Positions 16,510-24,797 of a stretch of 64,000 bases of DNA are shown here, piece after piece. The stretch covers positions 3,410,001-3,474,000 of the forward strand of contig CBDAPQ010000005.1 in assembly GCA_965198485.1 (NCBI GenBank), in the 5' to 3' direction. Both the position numbers and the translations under genes were made by a program. The DNA is from RH-AL1 sp965198485. GTDB taxonomy: Bacteria > Pseudomonadota > Alphaproteobacteria > Rhizobiales > Beijerinckiaceae. The notes below the pieces were generated by a model that was not told the DNA's origin, searched no databases, and saw only the letters and a program-made list of their open reading frames with translations. Numbering within the stretch: position 1 is the stretch's first letter; each line of letters begins with the position of its first letter.

Positions 16510-17334
16510 ATGGTGGACGCAAGAGCTTGCACGATCTTGTCGACTGCAGTGGTGGCGGCAGCGTTGGTGAGCGCGACACCCGCGGTGCAGGCTCAGGATA
16601 TCGGCTTTGGTCTCGGCGACGGCTATCGGCGTTACGCCGATCCCGGCAACGGCGGCGGTTCGGCCTACACGCCGTTCTTCGACCCCTACCGCGGCAACCG
16701 CATCGTCCGTGGCGCCTATCCCGACGCGTACTACGACGGCTACGGCTATCACTACGGCGCCTCGGCACCGCCCTCGCTCTACGTCGATCCCTATGCCTAC
16801 GATCGCGATCCCTACGGCTCGCGCGAGAGGTATAATCCCGGTTACGATCCCGTCGTGCGACCCGAACTGCGTGAGGGCGTCAACATGACGACGCGCATCG
16901 AGGTCGAGAACCCGACGCGGCAGCCGGCCGGCACCATCGTGATCGACACGTCGAGCCGCCACCTCTACCTCGTCGAGCCCAACGGCCGTGCCCTGCAATA
17001 TGGCATCGGCGTCGGCCGCCAGGGCTTCGCCTGGCACGGCACCGCCGCCATCAGGCGCAAGGCGGAATGGCCGGGATGGACGCCGCCCAACGACATGCTG
17101 AAACGCCGTCCCGATCTGCCGCTGCACATGGAAGGCGGCATCGAGAACCCCCTTGGCGCCCGCGCGCTCTACCTCTACCGGGGCAATCGCGACACGATGT
17201 TCCGCATCCACGGCACCAACGAGCCCGACACGATCGGCCAGGCGGTGTCGTCGGGCTGCATCCGCATGATGAACGGCGACGTGATCGACCTTTATCAGCG
17301 CGTCCCGGTCGGCACTCGCGTGGTCGTGCTCTGA
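16510..17334 (+). CDS. L,D-transpeptidase (YkuD) with Tyr/Gly-rich N-terminal region
   Basis: The second L,D-transpeptidase (274 aa) has a signal peptide ending near ATPAVQA, then about 95 residues rich in Tyr, Gly, Asp and Pro (for example YPDAYYDGYGYHYGAS), then a YkuD domain with RIHGTNEPDTIGQAVSSGCI, identical to its neighbour through the catalytic Cys. The shared block KAEWPGWTPP and GGIENPLGARALYLY shows the pair arose by duplication. The start is uncertain: ATG 16510 has GGGG six bases upstream, while ATG 16465 would add 15 residues. The Tyr-rich segment is absent from the first copy and may contact the envelope or be disordered. Confidence 0.87.
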   Translation: MVDARACTILSTAVVAAALVSATPAVQAQDIGFGLGDGYRRYADPGNGGGSAYTPFFDPYRGNRIVRGAYPDAYYDGYGYHYGASAPPSLYVDPYAYDRDPYGSRERYNPGYDPVVRPELREGVNMTTRIEVENPTRQPAGTIVIDTSSRHLYLVEPNGRALQYGIGVGRQGFAWHGTAAIRRKAEWPGWTPPNDMLKRRPDLPLHMEGGIENPLGARALYLYRGNRDTMFRIHGTNEPDTIGQAVSSGCIRMMNGDVIDLYQRVPVGTRVVVL

Positions 17335-17468
17335 GGCGCACCGCCGCTTGAAGCAACGTCCGCGATTGCGGACTTGATCCCGCAGGGTAAGCGGAGCGGA
17401 CGCAGACGCCTATGTTCCGCGCCGCGACACCGATCATCGACCGACGCGCTGGCGATCGACGCCGCCGT

Positions 17469-18767
17469 TCAGGGCGCGGTGATCAGGATCGCCCGGAAGT
17501 CGTTGACGTTGGTCAGCGTCGGCCCGGTGACGACACTGTCGCCGAGCGCCTGGAAGAAGCCGTGCCCGTCGTTGTCGGCGAGGCTCTCCACGGGCACGAT
17601 GCCGGCGGCGAGCGCCCGCTCCAGCGTCGTCGGCGACACGTAGGCGCCGGCAATCTCCTCGGCGCCGTCGACGCCGTCGGTATCGCCCGCGATGGCGTGC
17701 ACACGGGCGTCACCGCCGAGCGCGATCGCCAACGATAGCAGGAACTCGACGTTGCGGCCGCCGCGGCCTTTGCCGCGCACCGTCACGGTCGTCTCGCCAC
17801 CCGAGAGGAGCACGCAGGGAGCCACGAAGGGCTGCGCGCGGCGCGCTACCTGCCTGGCGATGCCCGCCATCACGACGCCCATGTCGCGCGCTTCGCCTTC
17901 CAGGCTGTCGCCAAGGATGTGAGGCGTGATGCCGGCGCTCCGCGCCACCACCGCCGCCGCCTCGAGCGAGGCTTGCGGCGCGGCGATCAGGTGGAACGCG
18001 TAGTCCGGCAGAGAAGGATCGCCCGGCTTCGGCGTCTCCCCACGACCGCTCTCCAGCACCGCGCGCACGTTGGCCGGCACGGCAATGTCGTATTTCGCAA
18101 GCAGCCGCAGCGCGTCGGCGCAGGTTGTCGGGTCGGCCACGGTCGGGCCGGAGGCGATGTCGCCAGGGCCGTCGCCGGGCACGTCGGAGATCGCCAGGGT
18201 GACAAGCCGCGCCGGCGCGCAGGCCTGCGCCAGCCGACCGCCCTTGATGCCGCTGAGATGGCGGCGCACGCAGTTCATCTCGGAGATGGTGGCACCGCTC
18301 TTCAGGAGCGCGCGGTTGACCGCCTGCTTGTCGGCGAGGTCGAGGCCCGGAAAAGGCATCGGCAGCAGCGCCGAGCCGCCGCCGGAGATCAGCGCGATGA
18401 CGAGGTCGTCGGGCGAGAGACCGGAGACGAGCGCCTTGATGCGCCGCGCCGCCTCGGCCCCGGCCTCGTCGGGAACGGGATGGCTCGCCTCGAGGATCTC
18501 GACGTGATCGCAGGGCGCGGCGTGGCCGTAGCGCGTCACCACGAGGCCTTCCAGCCGGCCGGTCCAATGACGCTCGAGCGCGCGCGCCATCTCCGCCGAT
18601 GCTTTACCGGCACCAATGACGATGGTCCGTCCCTTGGGGGCCGGCGGCAGCAGCGCCGCAAGGGTCTTCTCCGGCTGTGCCGCGGCGATCGCAGCGTCGA
18701 ACAGCGAGCGCAGGAAGACCTTTGCATCCAGTGGGGATCGATGATCCGGCAGGGCTTTCGGGTCCAA
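17469..18767 (-). CDS. Glycerate 2-kinase (MOFRL family)
   Basis: The product (432 aa) belongs to the MOFRL/GckA-TtuD family, which phosphorylates glycerate to 2-phosphoglycerate in the serine cycle and glyoxylate or tartrate metabolism. Motifs: IVIGAGKASAEMARALE, VIALISGGGSALLPMPFPGL, and the C-terminal MOFRL segment VLLSGGETTVTVRGKGRGGR followed by AIAGDTDGVDGAEE. No ATG lies near the domain start; TTG at 18765-18767 sits 12 bp after the stop of the podJ-like gene and follows AGAAAG, so I use it. Many members were annotated as hydroxypyruvate reductases. It is probably co-transcribed with the upstream podJ-like gene. Confidence 0.86.
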   Translation of the reverse strand: MDPKALPDHRSPLDAKVFLRSLFDAAIAAAQPEKTLAALLPPAPKGRTIVIGAGKASAEMARALERHWTGRLEGLVVTRYGHAAPCDHVEILEASHPVPDEAGAEAARRIKALVSGLSPDDLVIALISGGGSALLPMPFPGLDLADKQAVNRALLKSGATISEMNCVRRHLSGIKGGRLAQACAPARLVTLAISDVPGDGPGDIASGPTVADPTTCADALRLLAKYDIAVPANVRAVLESGRGETPKPGDPSLPDYAFHLIAAPQASLEAAAVVARSAGITPHILGDSLEGEARDMGVVMAGIARQVARRAQPFVAPCVLLSGGETTVTVRGKGRGGRNVEFLLSLAIALGGDARVHAIAGDTDGVDGAEEIAGAYVSPTTLERALAAGIVPVESLADNDGHGFFQALGDSVVTGPTLTNVNDFRAILITAP

Positions 18768-18778
18768 GAAAGGCTTTC

Positions 18779-21700
18779 TTACAGCGACGAGATCTTCGAA
18801 CGCGCGCTGTTTAGGCGAGAAGCGCCGGCCGCGCCATCCCATCCGCCCGGCGGAGGCGTGACCTCGACGGCGGCGGGATCGGGCACCCGCGGCTGGAACG
18901 CCGCCGCCAGCGCCTTGGCAACCGCGAAATCGTTGGCCGAAAGCTTCAGCCCGACCTCGTCGCGCTTCTTCTCGGCATCGGCATCGCCCGCAACAGCCGC
19001 CACGGAGAACCATTGGTAGGACTGGACCAGGCTCTGCGGGGCACCGAGGCCGCGGGCGAGCAGCACCGCGAGATTGTACTGACTGTCGTGGATGCCGTAC
19101 TGCGCCGCCTTGCGGAACCAGCCCACGGCACCGGCATAGTCGGGGTGACCGTCGCCATCGGCGAGGAGCACGGCGAGATTATGCATCGCGCGCGGGTTCC
19201 CGGCATCGGCAGCCTTGATGTAGAGGCTGCGCGCCTTGGTCTTGTCGACGACGACGCCGATGCCTTTCTCGTAGAGAGAGGCCAGGCGATACTGCGCCGG
19301 GGCCGAACCGGCATCCGCCGCCTTCTCGAACCAATTGGCCGCGAGCTTCATGTCGCGGGGTACGATCCGACCCTCGGCGTAGCGGTTTGCAAGATCGTAC
19401 TGGGCCGCGATGTCACCTCCTTCGGCGGCGGCGACGAGCGCCGGCGAAAGCATCGGGCGCTGCGGTGGCGGCGGAGCGGCACCGGCGGCGAAGGACGGCA
19501 GGCTCGGGATGGATCCGGTCTGAATAGGATCGCTGCCGGGAATGGGATTGGCGAGCGGAGCCGCCGTCTTTGGCAGCACGCTGGGCGAGAGCGCACCGGC
19601 GTCGAGGCCGGAGGCAGTCGCGATCCTTGTCGAAGCGGCCGGCGCCGCAACGGCCGTCCGCCCCGATGTGGCAGGTGCAGAAGCGAGCTGCACGCCGCCG
19701 CCGAAGCCACCCGTGCGGTCCATGAGCGCGATGACGCCCAACCCCATCATCAGCGCCGCGACGCCCATCAGAACCGGACGCTTGTGCGCGGCGACGTAGT
19801 CGCGCGATCTGGCCAGCAGGCCGGCGCGCGCCGCCTTGTCCGACGGCGACTGGCGCTGAGCGGCGGACGCCTCGGCCTGCGCCGTGGCAGCGGCACGACG
19901 GGCGGCGGCGATGAAATCGCTCCGACGGGCACTGTCGGCGATGGTGGCCTCCGCCTTGCGCGGCGGCTTAGTCGGCGCCGAACCAGGGCGGGGTTCCATA
20001 CCGCCGAGACGGATCTCGCGCGGCGACTCTCCTATGACCGGACGCGTCATGGACGCTCTCGGCCGTGTCTGGTGCGGCGCCGGCGCTGGCGCTTCGCGGA
20101 CCGTCGGCTCCGACGCCGCGGGCCGCTGCCGCACATCGGAGATCTCGTGCTCCATCACCGAAAGGCGGTCCACCACCTTGCCCAGCATATCCTGGACTGT
20201 GTTCAGAGTGGAGCTGGTACGCGCCTCGACCTCGTCCTGCAAGGCACGAAAAGCCGGCTCCTGCACCGTCTCGCGATGCTGCTGTCCCTCGTCGACGGCG
20301 ATCTTGAGCACTTCGCGCGCCGCCTTCGCTGCCGACGACTCGACGCTCGCGCGGGTCGCCTCAAGGTGCGAGAAGAGTTCGCGCATGGACGCGGCGAGCG
20401 TCGGCAGCGCGGACAGACCCGTCTCCGATCGCTCGAAGCGCTCGGATAGATGCTCGACCTGCCGCTGCAGGGAGTCCAGCGCGCCATGATCTGCGCCCGG
20501 CGCCTGTGCCGCCTCGAAGCGCAGTCCCAGCTCTCGTACGAGATGCTCCAGCTGCCGCGTGTCGGTGCTCATGGGCATCGGCGGCCTGTCGGCGGACAGC
20601 GCCTGATCGAGGCGACCGGCCAGCAGGTCGAGCCTCGTCTCGATCTTTTCGAGATGGGCGGGCGCCCCGCCGATCATGGCGCGAAGGGCGTCGGTCGCCG
20701 CCGCGATCTCGGCTTGCACGTCGGGGCCGGCGAAAGGCTGATCAAGCCGGCGATCGAGGCGCTCGGCGAGGACCGCGACCTGATGCTCGATGCGCTCGAT
20801 CGGCAGCGGTCGCGCGGCCATGGTCACCACCGTCTCGCGCAGCTCCTCCATCTGCTGCTGCAGCCGATCGATGCCGACGCCGTCGTGGCCGGAAGCATCG
20901 AGCTTGTCGCCGATGCGGCGCAGCTCCTCCTCCAGGCCGCCGATCGTCTCGCGCGGATCGAGACGATGCAGCGAGAGGCGCAGGTCTCCGACGGCGGCCT
21001 CGACCGGCCGCAGGATGCTCTCGCGGATGCCGTGCTCGCGCGACACCTCGATCCTTTCGGCGAGCGTCGCGATCGAGGTCTCGAGCGCGTCGATGGATCC
21101 GCGCGGAGCCAGCCCGCCAAGCGTACGGGCGATGGCACCGAGATCGGCGCGCAAGGCGTCGAGCTCGCCGTCGCGCGCGGCTGGGCGCGCCTGTCTCATG
21201 AGGAGCGCCTCGCGGCGGATGTCGTCGACTTTGACGGCGAGACTGGCCATCTCGCCGCGCAGCGAAGCCACCATGGCCTCGGTCGCGTCCGGGCGCTCCA
21301 CTTTGACGGCTTGGCGCGGTGCGGGACGATCCTCGTTGGCCGGCTCCTCGAGCACCCGCTGGCGTCGCGAGATGTCGGCGATGGCGTCGCCGAGGCTGCG
21401 GCGCCCCGGCAGCGACATCGCTTGGTCGTGCGGGGAGACCGGGTCGTGCTGAGCCGCCTGAACCGCGGCCATGGCGACGGACGAGGCTCGAAGGCTCCCG
21501 GATGCGCCGGATTGCACCGCTTCAAGGATCGTGTTGAGCTTGTCCTCGAGCCGACGGATCGGCTCGATCGCGTCCGGGATCCTGTCAACGACGGCGCTGT
21601 CGCGTGCCGCCATCTCGGCTGCACCGCGCCTGCCGATGGCGTCGAGCCTGGCCTCGAGCCGCGCCAACGATCCCTTAATCGGGTTTTCGGCCACGGCGGC

Positions 21701-22291
21701 GAAGCGCTGAGACAGCGTGCTTTCCAGCTTGCCGAGCTTGCGCGTCAGAGCCGCGACATCGCCGTACTCCTGCTCGCGCCGCGCCTCGGTTTCCTCAAGC
21801 AGCTTCGCCATGAAGGCGAGCGCCTGGTCGGTTCGACGCTCGGTGCGGACGGCGCGGCGCTCCATGGCGGTGACGGCGCTCTCCAGCAGGTCGTCGTGCT
21901 CGTCCCGAGCAAGAGCAGCACGTTGGGCGCGTCGATCGGATCCATCGGTCACACGCGGGACGACGGCATCCTCGTCGTCGAACTTCGCGGGATCACGCTC
22001 TTTGGGGGCGCGTTGCAGCGGCATCCTTGGATCGGGCCGGGCGCGGACATCGCGCCGGGCGTGGTCGACGCCGGGCCGTGCACCCAACTGTTCCAGCCGG
22101 GCGGTCACGGCGTCGATACGTTCCTGGCCACCGATCGCGCGGGGCGCCAACCCATGATCCTCTGCATGGTCGGCGATCACGCCGTGGAGCCATTCGCCGA
22201 GGGACTTGCCTTGGCGGCGGGCCGCCTCCCGCGCAGCCTCGCGTGCATCGAAGCCGACTCCGTTTATGTTCCAGGGCTGCGCCTTTTGCAT
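18779..22291 (-). CDS. PodJ-like polar localization protein with Sel1 repeats
   Basis: This 1170-aa protein matches the PodJ-like family of Rhizobiales. The N-terminus (QPWNINGVGFDAREAAREAA then GKSLGEWLHGVI) is the family hallmark. About 700 residues of predicted coiled coil follow, rich in LEARLD/MEELRET-type heptads, then a single membrane span at about residues 838-857 (VLMGVAALMMGLGVIALM) and periplasmic Sel1/TPR-like repeats at about 950-1105 (AAQYDLANRYAEG, SAPAQYRLASLYEKG, PRAMHNLAVLLADG). In Caulobacter PodJ marks a pole and recruits development and flagellar factors. The ATG at 22291 has GAAGG upstream. It is divergent from a MerR gene and leads into glycerate kinase. Confidence 0.85.
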   Translation of the reverse strand: MQKAQPWNINGVGFDAREAAREAARRQGKSLGEWLHGVIADHAEDHGLAPRAIGGQERIDAVTARLEQLGARPGVDHARRDVRARPDPRMPLQRAPKERDPAKFDDEDAVVPRVTDGSDRRAQRAALARDEHDDLLESAVTAMERRAVRTERRTDQALAFMAKLLEETEARREQEYGDVAALTRKLGKLESTLSQRFAAVAENPIKGSLARLEARLDAIGRRGAAEMAARDSAVVDRIPDAIEPIRRLEDKLNTILEAVQSGASGSLRASSVAMAAVQAAQHDPVSPHDQAMSLPGRRSLGDAIADISRRQRVLEEPANEDRPAPRQAVKVERPDATEAMVASLRGEMASLAVKVDDIRREALLMRQARPAARDGELDALRADLGAIARTLGGLAPRGSIDALETSIATLAERIEVSREHGIRESILRPVEAAVGDLRLSLHRLDPRETIGGLEEELRRIGDKLDASGHDGVGIDRLQQQMEELRETVVTMAARPLPIERIEHQVAVLAERLDRRLDQPFAGPDVQAEIAAATDALRAMIGGAPAHLEKIETRLDLLAGRLDQALSADRPPMPMSTDTRQLEHLVRELGLRFEAAQAPGADHGALDSLQRQVEHLSERFERSETGLSALPTLAASMRELFSHLEATRASVESSAAKAAREVLKIAVDEGQQHRETVQEPAFRALQDEVEARTSSTLNTVQDMLGKVVDRLSVMEHEISDVRQRPAASEPTVREAPAPAPHQTRPRASMTRPVIGESPREIRLGGMEPRPGSAPTKPPRKAEATIADSARRSDFIAAARRAAATAQAEASAAQRQSPSDKAARAGLLARSRDYVAAHKRPVLMGVAALMMGLGVIALMDRTGGFGGGVQLASAPATSGRTAVAAPAASTRIATASGLDAGALSPSVLPKTAAPLANPIPGSDPIQTGSIPSLPSFAAGAAPPPPQRPMLSPALVAAAEGGDIAAQYDLANRYAEGRIVPRDMKLAANWFEKAADAGSAPAQYRLASLYEKGIGVVVDKTKARSLYIKAADAGNPRAMHNLAVLLADGDGHPDYAGAVGWFRKAAQYGIHDSQYNLAVLLARGLGAPQSLVQSYQWFSVAAVAGDADAEKKRDEVGLKLSANDFAVAKALAAAFQPRVPDPAAVEVTPPPGGWDGAAGASRLNSARSKISSL

Positions 22292-22410
22292 CGACCTTCA
22301 CCCGCGGAGCATAGCCCCATCTCGAGTTGGCGGCTGGCCTACGCCTCACGTCGAGTAGGATGGAGCGTGCAACCAGCTGCTTAACAAGCGTCAATCTTTC
22401 ACGGACGGAG

Positions 22411-22425
22411 TAAACAAGCCGTTAA
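22411..22425. promoter_or_regulatory. Imperfect CtrA-type site upstream of podJ-like gene
   Basis: TAAA-N7-TTAA occurs at 22411-22425, one base from the CtrA consensus TTAA-N7-TTAA read on the minus strand (TTAA-N7-TTTA). It lies 120 bp upstream of the podJ-like start. Such matches arise by chance, so this is a weak call. Confidence 0.25.
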
Positions 22426-22461
22426 ATCCTGAACGATTTTGAAACAGGTCTCCTCACACGG

Positions 22462-22489
22462 TTGTGCGATCCTACAGTAGGCATATAAT
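22462..22489 (+). promoter_or_regulatory. Sigma70-type promoter of the MerR gene
   Basis: TTGTGC (22462-22467), a 16-bp spacer and a perfect TATAAT (22484-22489) precede the MerR gene. The start codon is 37 bp downstream of the -10 box, leaving room for a short leader with a GAGGAG ribosome site. Confidence 0.6.
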
Positions 22490-22526
22490 TGAATGGATTT
22501 GGCATGCCGGGTTTGAGGAGGCCACG

Positions 22527-22952
22527 ATGGAAAACGGCAAGACGGCCGATGGCCTGGGCTCCGGCACATCGTCCGATTGCGAGCTGAGCATAAGTGACAT
22601 GGCTTCGTTCTACGCCGTCAGCCTGCGGACGCTGCGCTTCTACGAGGATAAGGGGCTGATCTTCCCGCGTCGGCAGGGCACAGCGCGCTTCTATTCTGTC
22701 AACGACCGCATCCGCCTCGAATTGATCCTGAAGGGCAAGCGGCTCGGCTTCTCGCTTTCCGAGATCCAGAACCTGATCGCCTCGCGTACGATTGTCGCGC
22801 AGGAGAGCGGGCCCGCCGATCTGGTGGTGAGCCTCAATAGCCAGCAGGTCACGGCGCAGATTGCGCATCTCGAACGTCAGCGCGACGACATCACCAGCGC
22901 CATCGCCGAGCTGCGGGAAGCTCATCGACGCATGTACGAGCCCGTGGACTGA
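22527..22952 (+). CDS. MerR family transcriptional regulator
   Basis: This 141-aa regulator has a MerR-type winged helix at about residues 22-90: SISDMASFYAVSLRTLRFYE, then DKGLIFPRRQGTARFYSVND and KRLGFSLSEIQNLI. The C-terminal helix is a dimerisation coiled coil. There is no Cys-based metal-binding signature, so a metal sensor is unlikely and the ligand is unknown. ATG at 22527 is preferred because GAGGAG lies six bases upstream; an upstream Met at 22464 overlaps the promoter. It lies divergent to the podJ-like gene, which is a possible target, but that is inference. Confidence 0.85.
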   Translation: MENGKTADGLGSGTSSDCELSISDMASFYAVSLRTLRFYEDKGLIFPRRQGTARFYSVNDRIRLELILKGKRLGFSLSEIQNLIASRTIVAQESGPADLVVSLNSQQVTAQIAHLERQRDDITSAIAELREAHRRMYEPVD

Positions 22953-22976
22953 AGCAAGCATTACCATCGTTAGCGG

Positions 22977-23005
22977 TTGTCAGCCCGGCTCGTGCTGGTT
23001 ATAAG
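22977..23005 (+). promoter_or_regulatory. Sigma70-type promoter for tRNA-Pro
   Basis: TTGTCA (22977-22982), a 17-bp spacer and TATAAG (23000-23005) precede the tRNA by 31 bp. Both boxes match the consensus at five of six positions, with ideal spacing. Confidence 0.65.
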
Positions 23006-23036
23006 CGCGCGTCGCCTCTCTTGAGGAGCGTCATGT

Positions 23037-23113
23037 CGGAGTGTAGCGCAGTCTGGTAGCGCACCTCGTTCGGGACGAGGGGGTCGGAGGTTCGAATCCT
23101 CTCACTCCGACCA
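23037..23113 (+). tRNA. tRNA-Pro (anticodon CGG)
   Basis: The acceptor stem CGGAGTG (23037-23043) pairs with CACTCCG (23103-23109). The D arm is GCGC-AGTCTGGTA-GCGC, the anticodon stem CCTCG/CGAGG closes loop TTCGGGA with anticodon CGG at 23071-23073, and the T arm is GGAGG-TTCGAAT-CCTCT. The discriminator is A and CCA is encoded (23111-23113). It reads CCG codons. Confidence 0.97.
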
Positions 23114-23164
23114 TCGCGATTACAGTTCGATCTTCGATCCGGTTCAACGTCCGATCTCGGCATC

Positions 23165-24543
23165 TTAGATAACGCGCTCTTCGCCGGCATAGGATAGTCG
23201 CAAGTCACGCTTGAGGATCTTTCCGATGGCGCTGCGCGGTAGCGAATCAGTCAGATGCAGGTCTGTCAAACGCTGCGCCTTGCCCAGCCGCTCGTTGGCG
23301 AAAGCCAGGATGTCCGCGGCCGTGCTCGCCATCCCTTGCCGCAGCACGACGGCGGCGATCGGCGTCTCGCCCCAGCGCTCGCTCGGAACGCCGAAGACGG
23401 CGCTCTCCTCGATGGCGGGATGCTGGGCCAGAACAGCCTCGATGTCGCTGGGATAGATGTTGAAGCCGCCCGAAATGATCATGTCCTTGCGGCGGTCGAC
23501 GAGCACGAGGAAGCCATCGGCGTCCAAGCGTCCGACATCGCCGGTGCGGATGAAGCGCACTCCGTTCGGGCTGAACCACTCAACCTCGCGGGTTTTCTCC
23601 GGCAGGTTGTGATAGCCGGCCATCATCGAGGCCGAATGACCGACGACTTCGCCGGTGCCGCCGGGCTCGACCTCGCCTCCTTCCTCGTCGATGAGGCGGA
23701 TGTCGCTGCCCTCCATCGGGCGGCCGACGGTGTGGAGCTTCTCGGGATGAAAGTGCGCCTCGAGCATGCAGGTGCCGCCGCCTTCTGTCATGCCGTAGAA
23801 TTCGATGAGGCCGCCCGGCCAGCGTTTGAGCACGTCGGTCATCAGCTCCGGCGAGAAAGGAGCGCTGGTCGAGAACTTGATCCGGAAGCTCGAGAGATCG
23901 TGGCGATCGAAATCGGGGCACTCCATGATGCGGCGGTACTGCACCGGAACTAGCATGGCGTGCGTGGCGTGGTGGCGCTGGGCCAGGGTCAGGAACACGC
24001 TCGCATCGAACTTCTCGAGCAGAACGATGGTACCGCCAGCCGCGAGCGTCGGCAGGAAGCTCACTAGCGTCGTGTTGGAATAGAGTGGCGTCGAGATGAT
24101 CGTCACAGCGTCGGCGTCGTAGACAACGCGCCTGAACTGCGCCCAACGCATCGCATGGGGCTGCACGATACCTTTGGGCTGTCCCGTCGTGCCCGATGAA
24201 TAGATGATGTTGAAGGGGTCGTCCGGTGCCACCGCGACGGGCTCGGCCCGCGCGCCGAAGGTGCGAGCGGAGCCACCGCCGCACCGGACCGCAGTGTGCC
24301 GACGAAGATCGCCGCATAGCGGATCGAGGATAGCGCGCAGACCGCCACGACGTCGCCTCTGCCGATGCCGTCACGTTGCAAGGCAGCGGCGACGCGATCC
24401 ACGAGCACATCAAAGCCGCGATAATCGAGCGTCACGCTGCCATGCACCAAAGCGGTATGGGTCGGCCGTGACGCCGCATGCGATGCGACGAGTTGGTCCA
24501 GCGTCCCGAACTCCTTGTCCAGCAACCCGCCTGCTTCCACCAT
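23165..24543 (-). pseudogene. AMP-dependent acyl-CoA ligase, internal deletion and frameshift
   Basis: Two reading frames together form a damaged ANL-family acyl-CoA synthetase. The first, from ATG 24543, encodes the N-terminal lobe (DKEFGTLDQLVASHAASRPT through VGTLRSGAAVAPLAPSA) to about 24253. The second, readable from about 24258 in another frame, resumes at GARAEPVAVAPDDPFNIIYS with the A3 loop SSGTTGQPKG and continues through EFYGMTEGGGTCML, RTGDVGRLDADGF and the C-terminal IGKILKRDLR to the stop at 23165. About 60 residues that normally separate these blocks are missing, so this is not a simple one-base error. The intact ligase at 28040-29584 has about 75 residues in the same interval. 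Acyl substrate unknown. Confidence 0.8.
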
Positions 24544-24797
24544 TTACCGACTTCCATGCCGTGGTTCGGAGCTGTTGCCCTCGCGAGAACGACATACCGG
24601 AAGAAGGAAGGAGGCTCATCGCCAGAACCGCGGTCGGACACGCGTCGATAGACGGATACCGGCGTGATGCGTGCCCATCACGTCACACCCAACAAGGCGC
24701 TCGGCACATCAAGGTGCCCGACGAGCCGATCGACGAAACAGGTTCCAGCGAGAGCACCTTCCGCATCGTCGATGCTCGGAACGCTCCCCGGTGAGGC
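24544..24797. other. Intergenic gap with no gene seen
   Basis: This 254-bp gap lies between the hybrid kinase stop and the ligase pseudogene start, both on the minus strand. I see no coding signal, RNA or repeat. Confidence 0.5.

Noticed and set aside
17358..17373. Inverted repeat GTCCGC-GATT-GCGGAC after the second transpeptidase
   Set aside because: Only a 6-bp stem without a following T-run; too weak to call a terminator.
18768..19013. Extension of glycerate kinase upstream into the podJ-like gene
   Set aside because: The extension is Arg/Gly-rich shadow sequence of the podJ-like C-terminus, which has Sel1 repeats in the other frame.
20450..22384. A 644-aa open frame on the plus strand
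   Set aside because: It mirrors the coiled-coil part of the podJ-like gene. Long antisense frames are common in high-GC DNA and it has no domain.
23165..24543. Programmed frameshift in the acyl-CoA ligase
   Set aside because: A recoding event would not restore the missing block of about 60 residues between the two halves.
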